This document shows, piece after piece, positions 55,654 to 64,000 of a stretch of DNA of 64,000 bases. The notes beneath the pieces were generated by a model. The model saw only the letters and a list, made by a program, of their open reading frames with translations. It was not told the DNA's origin and searched no databases. How positions within the stretch are numbered: position 1 is the stretch's first letter; every line of letters starts with the position of its first letter. Both the position numbers and the translations under genes were made by a program. Source of the DNA: Mycetocola reblochoni REB411 (GTDB lineage: Bacteria > Actinomycetota > Actinomycetes > Actinomycetales > Microbacteriaceae); assembly GCF_900163835.1 (NCBI RefSeq), contig NZ_FUKR01000053.1, positions 1 to 64,000 on the forward strand, in the 5' to 3' direction.

Positions 55654-56412
55654 TCAGAGCCGTTCCGGACGGAGCACACGGCCGATCCGTTCGGCCGCAC
55701 CCGAGGGGGGAGCCTCGTTGAACGTCCCCGCGCGCTCCTGTCCGCTGAGCTCGGCGATCGCATCCATGATCTGGTCGGTCGCGTGTCTTCTCGCCCGTCC
55801 GCTCGACGCGGGCCCGTGCCCGCTGACGTCGATCGGCTCGCCGAACACCACGGTGACCCGAACGCGTCGCGGCCGCTTCGCGCCGACGGGCAGCAACTCG
55901 TCTGTTCCGATCAGGCCGACCGGGACGACGGGCGCACCCGTCGTCAGCGCGAGCCAGCCCACGCCCGTGCGACCGCGGTAGAGCCGTCCGTCGAGCGAGC
56001 GGGTGCCCTCGGGGTAGAGCGCGAAGGCGTTGTCGTCGTCGAGCAGGGCCTTCCCCGTGTCGAGCGCCGCCTGCGCGGCCTGACCCGCGCCCCGCTCGAC
56101 GGGGACGGCGCCGATCCCCCGGAAGAACGCCGAACTCAGACGCCCGGAGATCCCGGTGCCGGTGAAGTAGGAGTCCTTCGCCAGAAAGCGCACCGGCCGG
56201 GGGGCGAGCACGGGGATCACGATGCTGTCGATGAAGGACTGGTGGTTGCTCGCGAGGATCACGGCGCCCTCGCGGGGCACGTTCGTCGAGCCGACAACGA
56301 TCGGACGGTAGTACAGCCGGACGATCGGGATGAGGAGGGTGCGGCCGAGCCAGTACAGGAATCCGGGTCGCGTGGCGCGCGTGACCGACACGTCGTCGTC
56401 TTCAGTGGTCAT
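55654..56412 (-). CDS. 1-acyl-sn-glycerol-3-phosphate acyltransferase (PlsC family)
   Basis: The 252-residue membrane-associated acyltransferase has the catalytic HX4D in SNHQSFIDSI (His57, Asp62), the FRGIGAVPVERG block and the glycerophosphate site LYPEGTRSLDGRLYRGRTG. It adds an acyl chain to lysophosphatidate or a related acceptor in phospholipid synthesis. An N-terminal hydrophobic helix (about 17-38) anchors it. The ATG at 56412 was preferred to GTG 56418 because a TACCCT -10 box (56420-56425) ends seven bases before it. Confidence 0.92.
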   Translation of the reverse strand: MTTEDDDVSVTRATRPGFLYWLGRTLLIPIVRLYYRPIVVGSTNVPREGAVILASNHQSFIDSIVIPVLAPRPVRFLAKDSYFTGTGISGRLSSAFFRGIGAVPVERGAGQAAQAALDTGKALLDDDNAFALYPEGTRSLDGRLYRGRTGVGWLALTTGAPVVPVGLIGTDELLPVGAKRPRRVRVTVVFGEPIDVSGHGPASSGRARRHATDQIMDAIAELSGQERAGTFNEAPPSGAAERIGRVLRPERL

Positions 56413-56490
56413 TCGCACGAGGGTAGCGGACGACGTATGCGCACCGGAGCATGATCACGGGAGCACGGCGGAGGCCGAGCCCGGGCCGTG

Positions 56491-56530
56491 CCGGTGCGCC
56501 ACGGCCTGGGCCGGTGCGCCACGGCCCGGG
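56491..56530. repeat. 20-bp tandem duplication upstream of the FKBP gene
   Basis: CCGGTGCGCCACGGCCTGGG at 56491-56510 is repeated at 56511-56530 with a single T/C difference. It lies 116 bases before the FKBP start, in the divergent gap with the acyltransferase gene. Confidence 0.8.
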
Positions 56531-56645
56531 GCGTTGCCCGCCGGGCGAGCCCGCGTCGTCGGCACACCTCCGAGGTGTCCTGCGTTCGACGCGTCGCCCC
56601 CGACCGTGCGACCCTTGAGGTCGACCCGCAACGAAAGAGAGCACT

Positions 56646-57578
56646 GTGCGCCGCGCGACTCCACTCCTGGCCCTAGCCATGGCCGCCGCCGTCACCCTGA
56701 CGGTCAGTTCCTGCAGTTCATCCCCGACCGATCGCGCGCTCGACGCGGTCACCGTGACCGGCGACTGGGGCGCGGCACCCGAGGTGACCGTCGACGCCCC
56801 CCTCGAGATCGAGGAGAGCGCGTACCGCACGCTCATCACCGGTGACGGGGAGACCGTCGCCAGCGGGGACTCCGTCGACGTGCACCTGACGATGCTGTCC
56901 GCCACGACCGGCACGGTCGTCAGCCAGGACGAGTACACCGACGACAGCCTTGTCACCTTCGCAGCCGACCCCGAGCAGTTGCTTCCCGGCCTGGCCAACG
57001 CGCTCGTCGATCAGACGATCGGCTCGCGGGTGCTGGCCGTCATCGCCCCCGATGACGCGTTCGGGACGACGGGGAGCGAGCAGCTCGGCGTCGACGCCGA
57101 CGAGCCGCTCGTCGGCGTGCTCGACCTGGTGCGGAAGACCACCCTGGCGGCGGACGGCGAGCCGCAGGACGTCGACCCGTCGCTTCCGTCCGTGACGCTC
57201 GACGACTCCGGCGCACCGACGATCACGATCCCGGACGCCGACCCGCCGACGGAGACCGAGATCGGCGTCCTCAAGAAGGGCGACGGCGCGACCGTCGCCG
57301 AGGGCGACACCGTCACGGTCCAGTACCAGGGCGTGGTCTGGGCCTCAGGCGAGATCTTCGACCAGAGCTGGGGCAGGGGCCCGATGTCGTTCCCGACCGA
57401 CGGCGTGATCGGCGGCTTCTCCAAGGCACTCGTCGGCCAGACGGTCGGCTCGCAGGTGATCGTCGTCATCCCGCCGGGCGAAGACAACTACCAGGAGGGT
57501 TCCGTCCCCGAGGGCGCTGCGTTCACCGCGGACGACACCCTCGTGTTCGTCGTGGACATCCTCGGCAGCACCGCCTGA
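56646..57578 (+). CDS. FKBP-type peptidyl-prolyl isomerase lipoprotein
   Basis: The 310-residue protein has a lipoprotein signal (VTLTVSSC, Cys23) and two FKBP-like domains. The first (about 62-165, ITGDGETVASGDSVDVHLTML) has lost most active-site aromatics. The second (about 205-308) keeps VTVQYQGVVWASGEIFDQSWGRG, FPTDGVIGGFSKALVGQTVGS and TLVFVVDIL, close to classical FKBP12. It should speed folding of secreted proteins on the outer face of the membrane. The GTG start fits the signal peptide. Single-gene unit with a hairpin terminator downstream. Confidence 0.92.
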   Translation: MRRATPLLALAMAAAVTLTVSSCSSSPTDRALDAVTVTGDWGAAPEVTVDAPLEIEESAYRTLITGDGETVASGDSVDVHLTMLSATTGTVVSQDEYTDDSLVTFAADPEQLLPGLANALVDQTIGSRVLAVIAPDDAFGTTGSEQLGVDADEPLVGVLDLVRKTTLAADGEPQDVDPSLPSVTLDDSGAPTITIPDADPPTETEIGVLKKGDGATVAEGDTVTVQYQGVVWASGEIFDQSWGRGPMSFPTDGVIGGFSKALVGQTVGSQVIVVIPPGEDNYQEGSVPEGAAFTADDTLVFVVDILGSTA

Positions 57579-57586
57579 TCGGGGGG

Positions 57587-57624
57587 GCCGACGCTCGACG
57601 CTCGACGGCCGACGCTCGACGCTC
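57587..57624. repeat. 21-bp spaced direct repeat after the FKBP gene
   Basis: GCCGACGCTCGACGCTC at 57587-57603 recurs at 57608-57624, giving a period of 21. Within each copy ACGCTCG is itself partly repeated. It sits between the FKBP stop and the long hairpin. Confidence 0.7.
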
Positions 57625-57684
57625 CCCACGACCGGCACCGCCCCTCCCTCGACACATCGGGGGAGGGGCGGTGCCGGTCGTGGG
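57625..57684. terminator. 24-bp perfect hairpin between convergent FKBP and Mur-ligase genes
   Basis: The arms 57625-57648 and 57661-57684 are perfect reverse complements around a 12-base loop. It lies between the stops of two convergent genes and is likely a shared bidirectional terminator. There is no U-tract, which is usual in this GC range. A perfect stem of 24 pairs is longer than the other hairpins in the window. Confidence 0.75.
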
Positions 57685-57688
57685 AGGG

Positions 57689-59242
57689 TCAGGGAGCGAC
57701 GTCCCAGCCGGCCTCCGCGAGGGCGCGGCGGCTCTCCTCGATTGCGGAGAACGGAAGCTCGGCGGTCCCGACGGCACGGTAGTCCTGCGATGCCAGCCCC
57801 GACCAGAGCACGCTGTCACCCGGCTCGGCCCGCTCGATCGCGCAGCGGATGGCGGTGACAGGGTCGGGGATCTCGCTCACGGGGGTCGAGGGTGACGCGT
57901 CGGCCGCGCCGCGACGCAGGGCCGCCCGGATGGACGCGGGATCCTCGGTGCGGCTGTGGTGGTCGGTGATGATCACCTCGTCGCTGCCCCTGGCCGCGGC
58001 CGCGCCCATCGCCTCGCGCTTGCTCGGGTCGCGCAGGCCGTCCGCACCGGTGACCATGATGACGCGGCCGGGCGTGACCGCCCTGAGCGCCGCCAGCGTC
58101 TTCTCGAACGCGTCGGGCGTGTGCCCCGAGTCGACGAGCACGGTCGGCGCATGCGGACCGGAGACCCGAACGCTGCGCCCGGGGAGCCGGACGGGGATGA
58201 CGGGCTCGTCGGCGAGGACGGCGCCCAGCCGGTCGAACGGGACCCCCGACTCGAGCAGCATCACGAGGGCGAGCCCCGCGTTGGCCGCCATGTGCCGCCC
58301 GATCAGCGGCAGCCGCGCGGAGAGGGTCCTGCCGGTCCTGACGGTGTCGCTCAGAGTGAAGCGCAGCCCCTCGACGGACTCCTCGGCGACCTCGACGTGC
58401 CAGTTCGCGTCGACGTCGTGCCGCGAGGTGATGGTGACGACGGGGACGGTGCTGCGGGCCGCGACCCTGCCACCCGCCTCGGAGTCGAGCGAGACGACGG
58501 CCCTGTCGGATCGCTGCGGGGTGAACAGGAGCTGCTTGGCGTCGAGGTAGTCGTCCATGCTCGCGTAGTCGTCGAGGTGGTCGTGACTGAGGTTCGTGAA
58601 CCCGGCCACGTCGAAGCGCACCCCGTCGACCCGGTGCCGCGTCAGAGCGTGTGCGCTGACCTCGAGGATCGCGGCGTCCACGCCGCGCTCGTGCATGCGG
58701 GCGAGCAGGGCGTGCACGTCGGGGGCCTCTGGCGTGGTCAGGTGCGACACGATGACCTCGTCGCCGATGCGACGCTCTGCGGTGGTGCTGAGCCCCGTCG
58801 TCCTGCCGAGCAGGTGCAGGAGGGCGTCGAGGATGTGGGCCGTGGAGGTCTTGCCGTTCGTCCCCGTGATCCCGAAGGTCGTCGGCCGGTCCCGGTCGGT
58901 TCCGTAGATGCACGCGGCGAGCGCCCCGGCGACCGTGCGGGGGTCGGCATCGGAGACGATGACGGGCAGGCCGGAGCGGGCGGCCTGTTCGGCGCCGGCG
59001 GCGTCGGTGAGCACCGCCACCGCACCCCGCTCGGCCGCGTCGACGCTGAACGCCGCGCCGTGGAAGCGCGCCCCGGGCACGCCGAGGTAGAGGTCGCCCG
59101 CACGGACCGCCCCGCTGGACATCGCCACCCCGCCGATCGCGATGCCCGCGGAGGAGCCGGGGGCGCTCAGCCCGACGACGGCCAGCGCCTGGCTCAGCGG
59201 GATCGGGGTGACCGTGTCCGGCCGGATGGTGTCCTGAAGCAT
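57689..59242 (-). CDS. MurE-type Mur ligase (UDP-MurNAc-tripeptide synthetase-like)
   Basis: The 517-residue cytosolic ligase has the three Mur domains: N-terminal UMAG-binding (AMSSGAVRAGDLYLGVPGARFHG, split), central ATPase with GTNGKTST at 127-134 and Lys236 in LDAKQLLF for carbamylation, and C-terminal amino-acid domain. In MurE enzymes that add meso-diaminopimelate the C-terminal motif is DNPR. Here it reads DHHSRTEDP (427-435), and the usual GGDRD is GADGLRD. The added amino acid is therefore unclear; Microbacteriaceae use diverse diamino acids. The ATG at 59242 has a GAGG site. It is divergent from the site-2 protease gene and not in a division cell-wall cluster. Confidence 0.85.
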   Translation of the reverse strand: MLQDTIRPDTVTPIPLSQALAVVGLSAPGSSAGIAIGGVAMSSGAVRAGDLYLGVPGARFHGAAFSVDAAERGAVAVLTDAAGAEQAARSGLPVIVSDADPRTVAGALAACIYGTDRDRPTTFGITGTNGKTSTAHILDALLHLLGRTTGLSTTAERRIGDEVIVSHLTTPEAPDVHALLARMHERGVDAAILEVSAHALTRHRVDGVRFDVAGFTNLSHDHLDDYASMDDYLDAKQLLFTPQRSDRAVVSLDSEAGGRVAARSTVPVVTITSRHDVDANWHVEVAEESVEGLRFTLSDTVRTGRTLSARLPLIGRHMAANAGLALVMLLESGVPFDRLGAVLADEPVIPVRLPGRSVRVSGPHAPTVLVDSGHTPDAFEKTLAALRAVTPGRVIMVTGADGLRDPSKREAMGAAAARGSDEVIITDHHSRTEDPASIRAALRRGAADASPSTPVSEIPDPVTAIRCAIERAEPGDSVLWSGLASQDYRAVGTAELPFSAIEESRRALAEAGWDVAP

Positions 59243-59338
59243 GCGGTCCTCGTGCGTCGGGGGCGGGTACGTTCCGGTGGTGCCGGTGCAGGCCATCGTC
59301 TCACAGCGCACCGACAGTAGCCGCGGGGAAGGCGGGAC

Positions 59339-59344
59339 TATCCT
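59339..59344 (+). promoter_or_regulatory. -10 box of the site-2 protease gene, leaderless arrangement
   Basis: TATCCT ends six bases before the GTG start codon at 59351, so a leaderless message is expected. Confidence 0.5.
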
Positions 59345-59350
59345 CGACCC

Positions 59351-60820
59351 GTGGAAACCGTTCTCCTGTACCTCGTCGGCGTGGTCGTCATCGCGCTCGG
59401 ACTCGGCCTGTCCATCGGCCTCCATGAGATCGGTCACCTCGTGCCGGCGAAGCTGTTCGGGATCAAGGTCACCCAGTACATGGTGGGCTTCGGCCGGACC
59501 GTGTTCTCGCGGCGGCGGGGCGAGACCGAGTACGGCATCAAGCTCATCCCGCTGGGCGGCTACATCTCGATGATCGGCATGTTCCCCCCGCGTGCACCCG
59601 GCTCGGCAGCCGAGGAGAGCAGCACGGGCTTCTTCCAGGCGCTCGACGAGTCCAGGCGTCGCCGGGAACCGGAGGATGCCGGGCGGGACGATGCGGACAC
59701 GGATGAAGCCGCGGGAGTCCGCGGCGCCGAGGACGGCTCCGCCGCGGCGGACGGCGCACAGCGGACGGGGCGCCTGGAGTCGATCATCCGCGACGCCAGG
59801 GAGGTCAGCGCCGAGTCGATCGGCGAGGGCGAGGACGACAGGGCCTTCTACCGCCAGGCCGTGTGGAAGCGCGTGGTCGTCATGCTCGGGGGGCCGCTGA
59901 TGAACCTGCTCCTCGCCGTCGTCTTCTACGCCATCCTGCTGATGGGCTTCGGCACGCCGGTGACCACGACGACGGTCGCGTCGGTCAACGAGTGCGTGAT
60001 CACCTCGGGGGAGCAGCGCCAGCAGTGCACCGATACCGACCCGACGGCTCCGGCCGCGGAGGCGGGGATCCGTGCAGGCGACCGCATCGTCAGCGTCGAC
60101 GGCACGGCCGTGGCCACCTGGGAGCAGTCCAGCGCCATCATCAGGGAGTCGCCGGAGCGCAGCATCCCCGTCGTCGTCGAGCGTGACGGCGAGCAGCTCG
60201 CCCTCACCCTGCGGCCGATGCTCACCGAGCGGCCCCAGCTCGACGCGGACGGTCAGCCCCTCACGGACGACGACGGCGACCCCGTCGTCGCGGAGCAGGG
60301 CTTCGCGGGCATGGTCGCGCAGCAGCGCCTCGAGCCCCAGGGGCCGGGGAGCGTCCTCCCCGCCGTCGGTGAGAACATCGCCGCCGTCGGGAACATCATC
60401 CTCAACCTGCCCCAGCGCCTCATCGACACGGCGGAGGCCGCCTTCGGTCAGGGGGAGCGGGACGCGGACGGCCCGATCAGCGTGGTCGGCGTCGGGCGCC
60501 TCGCCGGAGAGGTCGTGAGCATGGACGAGGTGCCGCTCGCCTCGAAGGCCGCGACGCTGGTGGGGATGCTCGGCTCGCTGAACGTGGCGTTGTTCGTGTT
60601 CAACCTCGTCCCGCTCATGCCCCTGGACGGAGGGCACGTCGTGACCGCGCTGTGGGAGAAGATCAAGCGCACCACCGCACGTCTGCTCGGCCGGCCCGAT
60701 CCGGGGCCGGTGGACGGGGCGAAGGCCGTGCCCGTGACGATCGTCGTCGCCGCGCTGCTCGGGGCGATGGTGCTGCTGCTCGTCTACGCGGACATCGTCA
60801 AGCCGATCTCGTTGCTGTAG
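59351..60820 (+). CDS. Site-2 protease, RIP metalloprotease (RseP/Rip1 type)
   Basis: The 489-residue membrane protease cuts substrates within the membrane, typically anti-sigma factors. HEIGH at 25-29 in the first helix binds zinc and MPLDGGHV (Asp426) in a late helix completes the site. A PDZ domain (about 225-290) has [17 protein letters not shown]. Between the first two helices lies an unusual acidic insert of about 75 residues (80-155, rich in Glu, Asp and Arg, such as [18 protein letters not shown]). It is longer than in Rip1 of mycobacteria. The next gene, proS, follows after 79 bases. Confidence 0.93.
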   Translation: METVLLYLVGVVVIALGLGLSIGLHEIGHLVPAKLFGIKVTQYMVGFGRTVFSRRRGETEYGIKLIPLGGYISMIGMFPPRAPGSAAEESSTGFFQALDESRRRREPEDAGRDDADTDEAAGVRGAEDGSAAADGAQRTGRLESIIRDAREVSAESIGEGEDDRAFYRQAVWKRVVVMLGGPLMNLLLAVVFYAILLMGFGTPVTTTTVASVNECVITSGEQRQQCTDTDPTAPAAEAGIRAGDRIVSVDGTAVATWEQSSAIIRESPERSIPVVVERDGEQLALTLRPMLTERPQLDADGQPLTDDDGDPVVAEQGFAGMVAQQRLEPQGPGSVLPAVGENIAAVGNIILNLPQRLIDTAEAAFGQGERDADGPISVVGVGRLAGEVVSMDEVPLASKAATLVGMLGSLNVALFVFNLVPLMPLDGGHVVTALWEKIKRTTARLLGRPDPGPVDGAKAVPVTIVVAALLGAMVLLLVYADIVKPISLL

Positions 60821-60887
60821 CGGCGCACCGTCGGAGTCCGCCCGGCCGCGTGATCGGGCCGCTACCGGTCGGGGGCCGTCGCGGCGG

Positions 60888-60893
60888 TACGAT
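60888..60893 (+). promoter_or_regulatory. -10 box of proS, leaderless arrangement
   Basis: TACGAT ends six bases before the GTG at 60900. Confidence 0.45.
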
Positions 60894-60899
60894 GGTCGG

Positions 60900-62693
60900 G
60901 TGGTTACGCGCCTTTCAACTTTCTTCCTCCGTACGCTCCGTGAAGACCCCGCCGACGCCGAGGTGACCAGTCACCGGCTGCTCGTCCGCGCGGGGTACAT
61001 CCGCCGCCAGGCGCCGGGCGTTTTCGCCTGGCTGCCCCTCGGCTTGCGGGTGAAGTCGCGCATCGAGGCGGTCATCCGCGAGGAGATGGCGGAGGCAGGT
61101 GCGTTCGAGGTGCACTTCCCCGCGCTGCTTCCCCGGGAGCCGTACGAGCGGACGAATCGCTGGACGGAGTACGGCGAGGCGCTGTTCCGCCTGCAGGACC
61201 GCAAGGGGGCCGACTACCTGCTCGCGCCCACGCACGAGGAGGCCTTCACCCTCCTGGTGAAGGACCTGTACTCCTCGTACAAGGACCTTCCGCTGACGAT
61301 CTTCCAGATCCAGGACAAGTACCGCGACGAGGCCAGGCCGCGCGCCGGCCTGCTGCGCGGGCGCGAGTTCACGATGAAGGACGCGTACTCCTTCGACGTC
61401 GACGACGAGGGACTCGAGCGCTCCTACCTGACCCAGCGCGACGCCTACGAGCGCATCTTCACCCGTCTGGGTCTGGAGTACGCGATCGTCCAGGCGGACG
61501 CGGGGGCGATGGGCGGGTCGCGGAGCGAGGAGTTCCTGCACCCGACGCCGATCGGCGAGGACACCTTCGTACGCAACGACGCCGGCTACGCGGCCAACGT
61601 CGAGGCCTTCGCGACGGCGGTCGCCGCGCCCGTCGACGCCACCGGCGCACCGGCCCCGGTCGTGCACTCCACCCCTGACACGCCGACCATCGACGCGCTG
61701 GTCGCGGTGGCGAACGAGGTCGAGGCGAGGGCCGGCTCGGCGTGGACGGCTGCGGACACGCTGAAGAACGTGGTGCTCGCCGTCACCGGCGTCGACGGGG
61801 TTCGCGAGCTCGTCGTCATCGCCCTGCCCGGCGACCGCGAGGTCGACCTCAAGCGTGCCGAGGTGGCCTTCCCCCTCGCCGAGGTCGAGCCGGCCACGGA
61901 GGAGGACTTCGCGGCGAACCCGCTGCTGGTCAAGGGGTACATCGGCCCCTGGTCCGCGCGCGGCGCGGTCCTCGGTGAGACCTCGTCGAGTGGTATCCGC
62001 TACCTCGTCGACCCCCGGGTCGCCGAGGGCAGCGCCTGGATCACCGGGGCGAACGTCACCGGCGAGCACGTCTTCGGCCTCGTCGCCGGACGCGACTTCA
62101 GCTGGGACGGGCGCGTCGACGTCGCCGCCGTGCGACCCGGCGATCCCGCACCGGACGGCTCGGGCCCCGTCGAGCTGGCCAGGGGGATGGAGCTGGGGCA
62201 CGTGTTCCAGCTGGGCCGCAAGTACGCTGAGGCGCTCGGGCTCAAGGTGCTCGACCACAACGGCAAGCTCGTGACGGTCACGATGGGCTCCTACGGCATC
62301 GGCGTCACGCGGATCCTGGCGACGATCGCGGAGCTCAACAACGATGACCGCGGACTGGTCTGGCCGGAGCCGCTCGCGCCGTTCGACGTGCACGTGGTCG
62401 CGACGGGCAAGGACGCGGCCGTGTTCGATGCGGCCGCGGCCCTCTCCTCGGAGCTCGAGGCCGCGGGCCTCGAGGTGCTCTACGACGACAGGCCGAAGGT
62501 CTCTCCCGGCGTGAAGTTCGGCGATGCGGAGCTCGTGGGCATCCCGTGGATCATCATCGTGGGCAGGGGCGTCGCCGAGGGGACGGTCGAGCTCTGGAAC
62601 CGCCGCACGGGTGAGCGCACCCCCGTGGCGATCGTCGACGCCGTCGAGGAGCTGCGCCACGCGCGGGAGTCGTCGGCCGACGCGCTCGGCTGA
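60900..62693 (+). CDS. proS: Prolyl-tRNA synthetase
   Basis: ProS charges tRNA-Pro. The 597-residue class II enzyme is the bacterial type: the N-terminal [33 protein letters not shown], split here, motif 1 region, [15 protein letters not shown] and [24 protein letters not shown] of motif 2. An editing-domain insert of about 180 residues (roughly 225-400) and the C-terminal anticodon domain follow. The insert indicates ability to clear mischarged Ala-tRNA. The GTG at 60900 was chosen because a TACGAT box lies six bases upstream. rimP, which usually precedes nusA in actinobacteria, is not found after proS. Confidence 0.96.
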   Translation: MVTRLSTFFLRTLREDPADAEVTSHRLLVRAGYIRRQAPGVFAWLPLGLRVKSRIEAVIREEMAEAGAFEVHFPALLPREPYERTNRWTEYGEALFRLQDRKGADYLLAPTHEEAFTLLVKDLYSSYKDLPLTIFQIQDKYRDEARPRAGLLRGREFTMKDAYSFDVDDEGLERSYLTQRDAYERIFTRLGLEYAIVQADAGAMGGSRSEEFLHPTPIGEDTFVRNDAGYAANVEAFATAVAAPVDATGAPAPVVHSTPDTPTIDALVAVANEVEARAGSAWTAADTLKNVVLAVTGVDGVRELVVIALPGDREVDLKRAEVAFPLAEVEPATEEDFAANPLLVKGYIGPWSARGAVLGETSSSGIRYLVDPRVAEGSAWITGANVTGEHVFGLVAGRDFSWDGRVDVAAVRPGDPAPDGSGPVELARGMELGHVFQLGRKYAEALGLKVLDHNGKLVTVTMGSYGIGVTRILATIAELNNDDRGLVWPEPLAPFDVHVVATGKDAAVFDAAAALSSELEAAGLEVLYDDRPKVSPGVKFGDAELVGIPWIIIVGRGVAEGTVELWNRRTGERTPVAIVDAVEELRHARESSADALG

Positions 62694-62719
62694 TCCGCCG
62701 CCTCCCGCATCGCGGACAC

Positions 62720-62755
62720 GGACGGCCCCGTCGCGGATGCGCAGCGGGGCCGTCC
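62720..62755 (+). terminator. Hairpin after proS
   Basis: GGACGGCCCCG and CGGGGCCGTCC form a perfect 11-bp stem around a 14-base loop, 26 bases after the proS stop. It separates proS from the nusA promoter. Confidence 0.7.
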
Positions 62756-62825
62756 GGCGCTCCGCCCGGCAGGGACGGGGCGCCGTTGCGGCACCGCGGG
62801 TGCGGGCGCTGGCGTCGGACTCGGG

Positions 62826-62831
62826 TATCCT
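62826..62831 (+). promoter_or_regulatory. -10 box of nusA
   Basis: TATCCT lies 58 bases before the nusA ATG, leaving a leader of about 50 bases that ends in a GGAGGAG ribosome site. Confidence 0.5.
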
Positions 62832-62889
62832 GGAGGATTGAACCCGCGCCCGCGGCGCAGGCCCAGTTGAATATGGAGGAGCACCCCGC

Positions 62890-63876
62890 ATGGATATCGA
62901 TCTCAGCGTCCTGAAGCTGTTGGAGCGCGAGCGGGAGATCCCGTTCGACGAGCTTGTCGAGATCATCGAGCAGGCGATCCACACGGCGTACCTCAAGACC
63001 GTCACGCCCGAGGGCGGGACCGCTCCGACCGCGCGCGTCGTTCTCGACCGTAAGACGGGTCACATCACCGTTCTCGTGCCGGTGCTCGACGATGAGGGGG
63101 CCGTCGTCGGTGAGGCCGAGTCGGAGCCGGAGGACTTCGGCCGGATCGCCGCGTACGCCGCCAAGCAGGTCATCAACCAGCGCCTGCGGGACATCCAGGA
63201 CGACGCCGTGCTCGGCGAGTTCAAGGGCCGTGAGGGCGACATCGTGGCCGGCGTGATCCAGCAGGGCCCGAACCCGCGGATGGTGCACGTCGACCTGGGC
63301 ACGGTCGAGGCCATCCTGCCCCCCGAGGAGCAGGTCCCCGGCGAGGAGTACCGTCACGGCTCCCGCATCAGGGTCTTCGTCACGAGCGTCGCGAAGGGGA
63401 CGAAGGGCCCGGCCATCACCGTGTCGCGCACGCACCCCGGTCTGGTGAAGAAGCTGTTCGCGATGGAGGTGCCGGAGATCGCCGACGGCGTCGTCGAGAT
63501 CGTCTCCATCGCCCGCGAGGCGGGTCATCGTTCCAAGCTCGCCGTGAAGGCCAACGATCCCAGCGTCAACGCCAAGGGCGCGTGCATCGGCGAGCTCGGC
63601 CGCCGGGTGCGCGCGGTCACCGAGGAGCTCGGCGACGAGAAGATCGACATCGTCGACTACTCGCCGAACCTCTCCGTCTTCGTGGCGAACGCGCTCTCGC
63701 CGGCGAAGGTCACCTCCTCGTTCGTGCTGAACGAGGAGACGAAGGCCGTCCGCGCCCTGGTGCCCGACTACCAGCTCTCGCTCGCCATCGGCAAGGAGGG
63801 GCAGAACGCCCGTCTCGCCGCGAAGCTGACGGGCGCGAAGATCGACATCCAGCCGGACTCGATCCTGGAGGACTGA
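62890..63876 (+). CDS. nusA: Transcription termination/antitermination protein NusA
   Basis: NusA binds RNA polymerase and nascent RNA to control pausing. The 328-residue protein has the N-terminal polymerase-binding domain (to about 105), an S1 domain (GREGDIVAGVIQQGPNPRMVHVDLG, split, about 118-190) and two KH domains ending AIGKEGQNARLAAKLTGAKIDI. It stops right after KH2, with no acidic repeats, as normal in actinobacteria. The ylxR gene begins 82 bases later. Confidence 0.96.
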   Translation: MDIDLSVLKLLEREREIPFDELVEIIEQAIHTAYLKTVTPEGGTAPTARVVLDRKTGHITVLVPVLDDEGAVVGEAESEPEDFGRIAAYAAKQVINQRLRDIQDDAVLGEFKGREGDIVAGVIQQGPNPRMVHVDLGTVEAILPPEEQVPGEEYRHGSRIRVFVTSVAKGTKGPAITVSRTHPGLVKKLFAMEVPEIADGVVEIVSIAREAGHRSKLAVKANDPSVNAKGACIGELGRRVRAVTEELGDEKIDIVDYSPNLSVFVANALSPAKVTSSFVLNEETKAVRALVPDYQLSLAIGKEGQNARLAAKLTGAKIDIQPDSILED

Positions 63877-63958
63877 TGCCGTCGTGTGCGACGGCTCGGG
63901 CGGCGGTCGTGGTCGGCGACGCGCCGCGCCGAGACCGCGGGACGGGGCTGGTGCTACG

Positions 63959-64000
63959 ATGGATCCCGTAAGAACGTGCATCGGATGCCGTTCCCGCTCC
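63959..64000 (+). CDS. YlxR family protein (5' part only)
   Basis: The first 14 codons read MDPVRTCIGCRSRS, the start pattern (RTCxGCR) of the small YlxR/DUF448 RNA-binding family that lies between nusA and infB in most bacteria. A TACGAT box overlaps the ATG, so the true start may differ by a few codons. The rest lies outside the window. Confidence 0.7.
   Translation, partial: MDPVRTCIGCRSRS

Overview
The window is a contiguous piece of chromosome from a high-GC actinobacterium. Several traits together point to the order Micrococcales, most likely Microbacteriaceae: an atp operon followed directly by yaaA, a metX/metY methionine branch, a rho gene with a long Arg/Gly/Asn-rich insert, and many genes whose start codon lies 6-9 bases after a TANNNT -10 box and so look leaderless. 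The family assignment is inference from gene content and order; there is no rRNA in the window. I see no phage, insertion sequence, integrase or CRISPR array. One tRNA gene, tRNA-Arg(CCG), is present.

Layout. 1-387: end of a probable thiamine-uptake operon with its thiamine-binding protein. 545-3636: a three-gene signalling unit (histidine kinase, a membrane protein with a possibly degenerate kinase-like C-terminus, NarL-type regulator). 3729-6308: metX and metY, which convert homoserine to homocysteine. 6448-10732: a run of overlapping housekeeping genes (SDR, S51-like protein, ung, GNAT, amidase). 10745-15618: a five-gene peptide/nickel-type ABC importer. 15804-22015: iron-linked genes (a stand-alone siderophore-interacting domain and two FecCD permeases, each behind an iron-box-like site). 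Interspersed here are an arginase-like pseudoenzyme, a glutamine-amidotransferase hydrolase, a decayed flavin reductase and a DUF3097 gene. 22247-24677: succinate-semialdehyde-type dehydrogenase, tRNA-Arg and a lipoprotein.

24794-32125: argS, a DUF2993 protein, then lysA-hom-thrC-thrB overlapping end to end, the aspartate-family branch that also supplies homoserine for metX. 32387-39011: rho, prfA, prmC and the Sua5 gene, interrupted by an oppositely oriented cysK-cysE cysteine operon. 39023-47646: wecA, an AtpI-like protein and the complete F1Fo ATP synthase operon atpBEFHAGDC. 47684-57578: yaaA, an Ogt/MGMT homologue lacking its catalytic cysteine, aldo/keto reductase, PP2C phosphatase, a two-TM FtsK/EccC-like twin ATPase, asparaginase, OsmC, acyltransferase and an FKBP lipoprotein. 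57689-64000: a MurE-type ligase, a site-2 protease (RseP/Rip1 type), proS, nusA and the first codons of ylxR.

Most of the window is core metabolism. The parts that deserve attention are the cluster of catalytically degenerate homologues (S51-like, arginase-like, Ogt-like, kinase-like), the twin-ATPase membrane gene that runs 366 bases into the antisense of the asparaginase gene, the structured rho leader, the two putative iron boxes, and the heptanucleotide repeat that carries the osmC-family stop codon. I do not see a convincing complete, previously undescribed system; the PP2C/FtsK-like pair and the kinase/pseudokinase/regulator triad are the nearest candidates.
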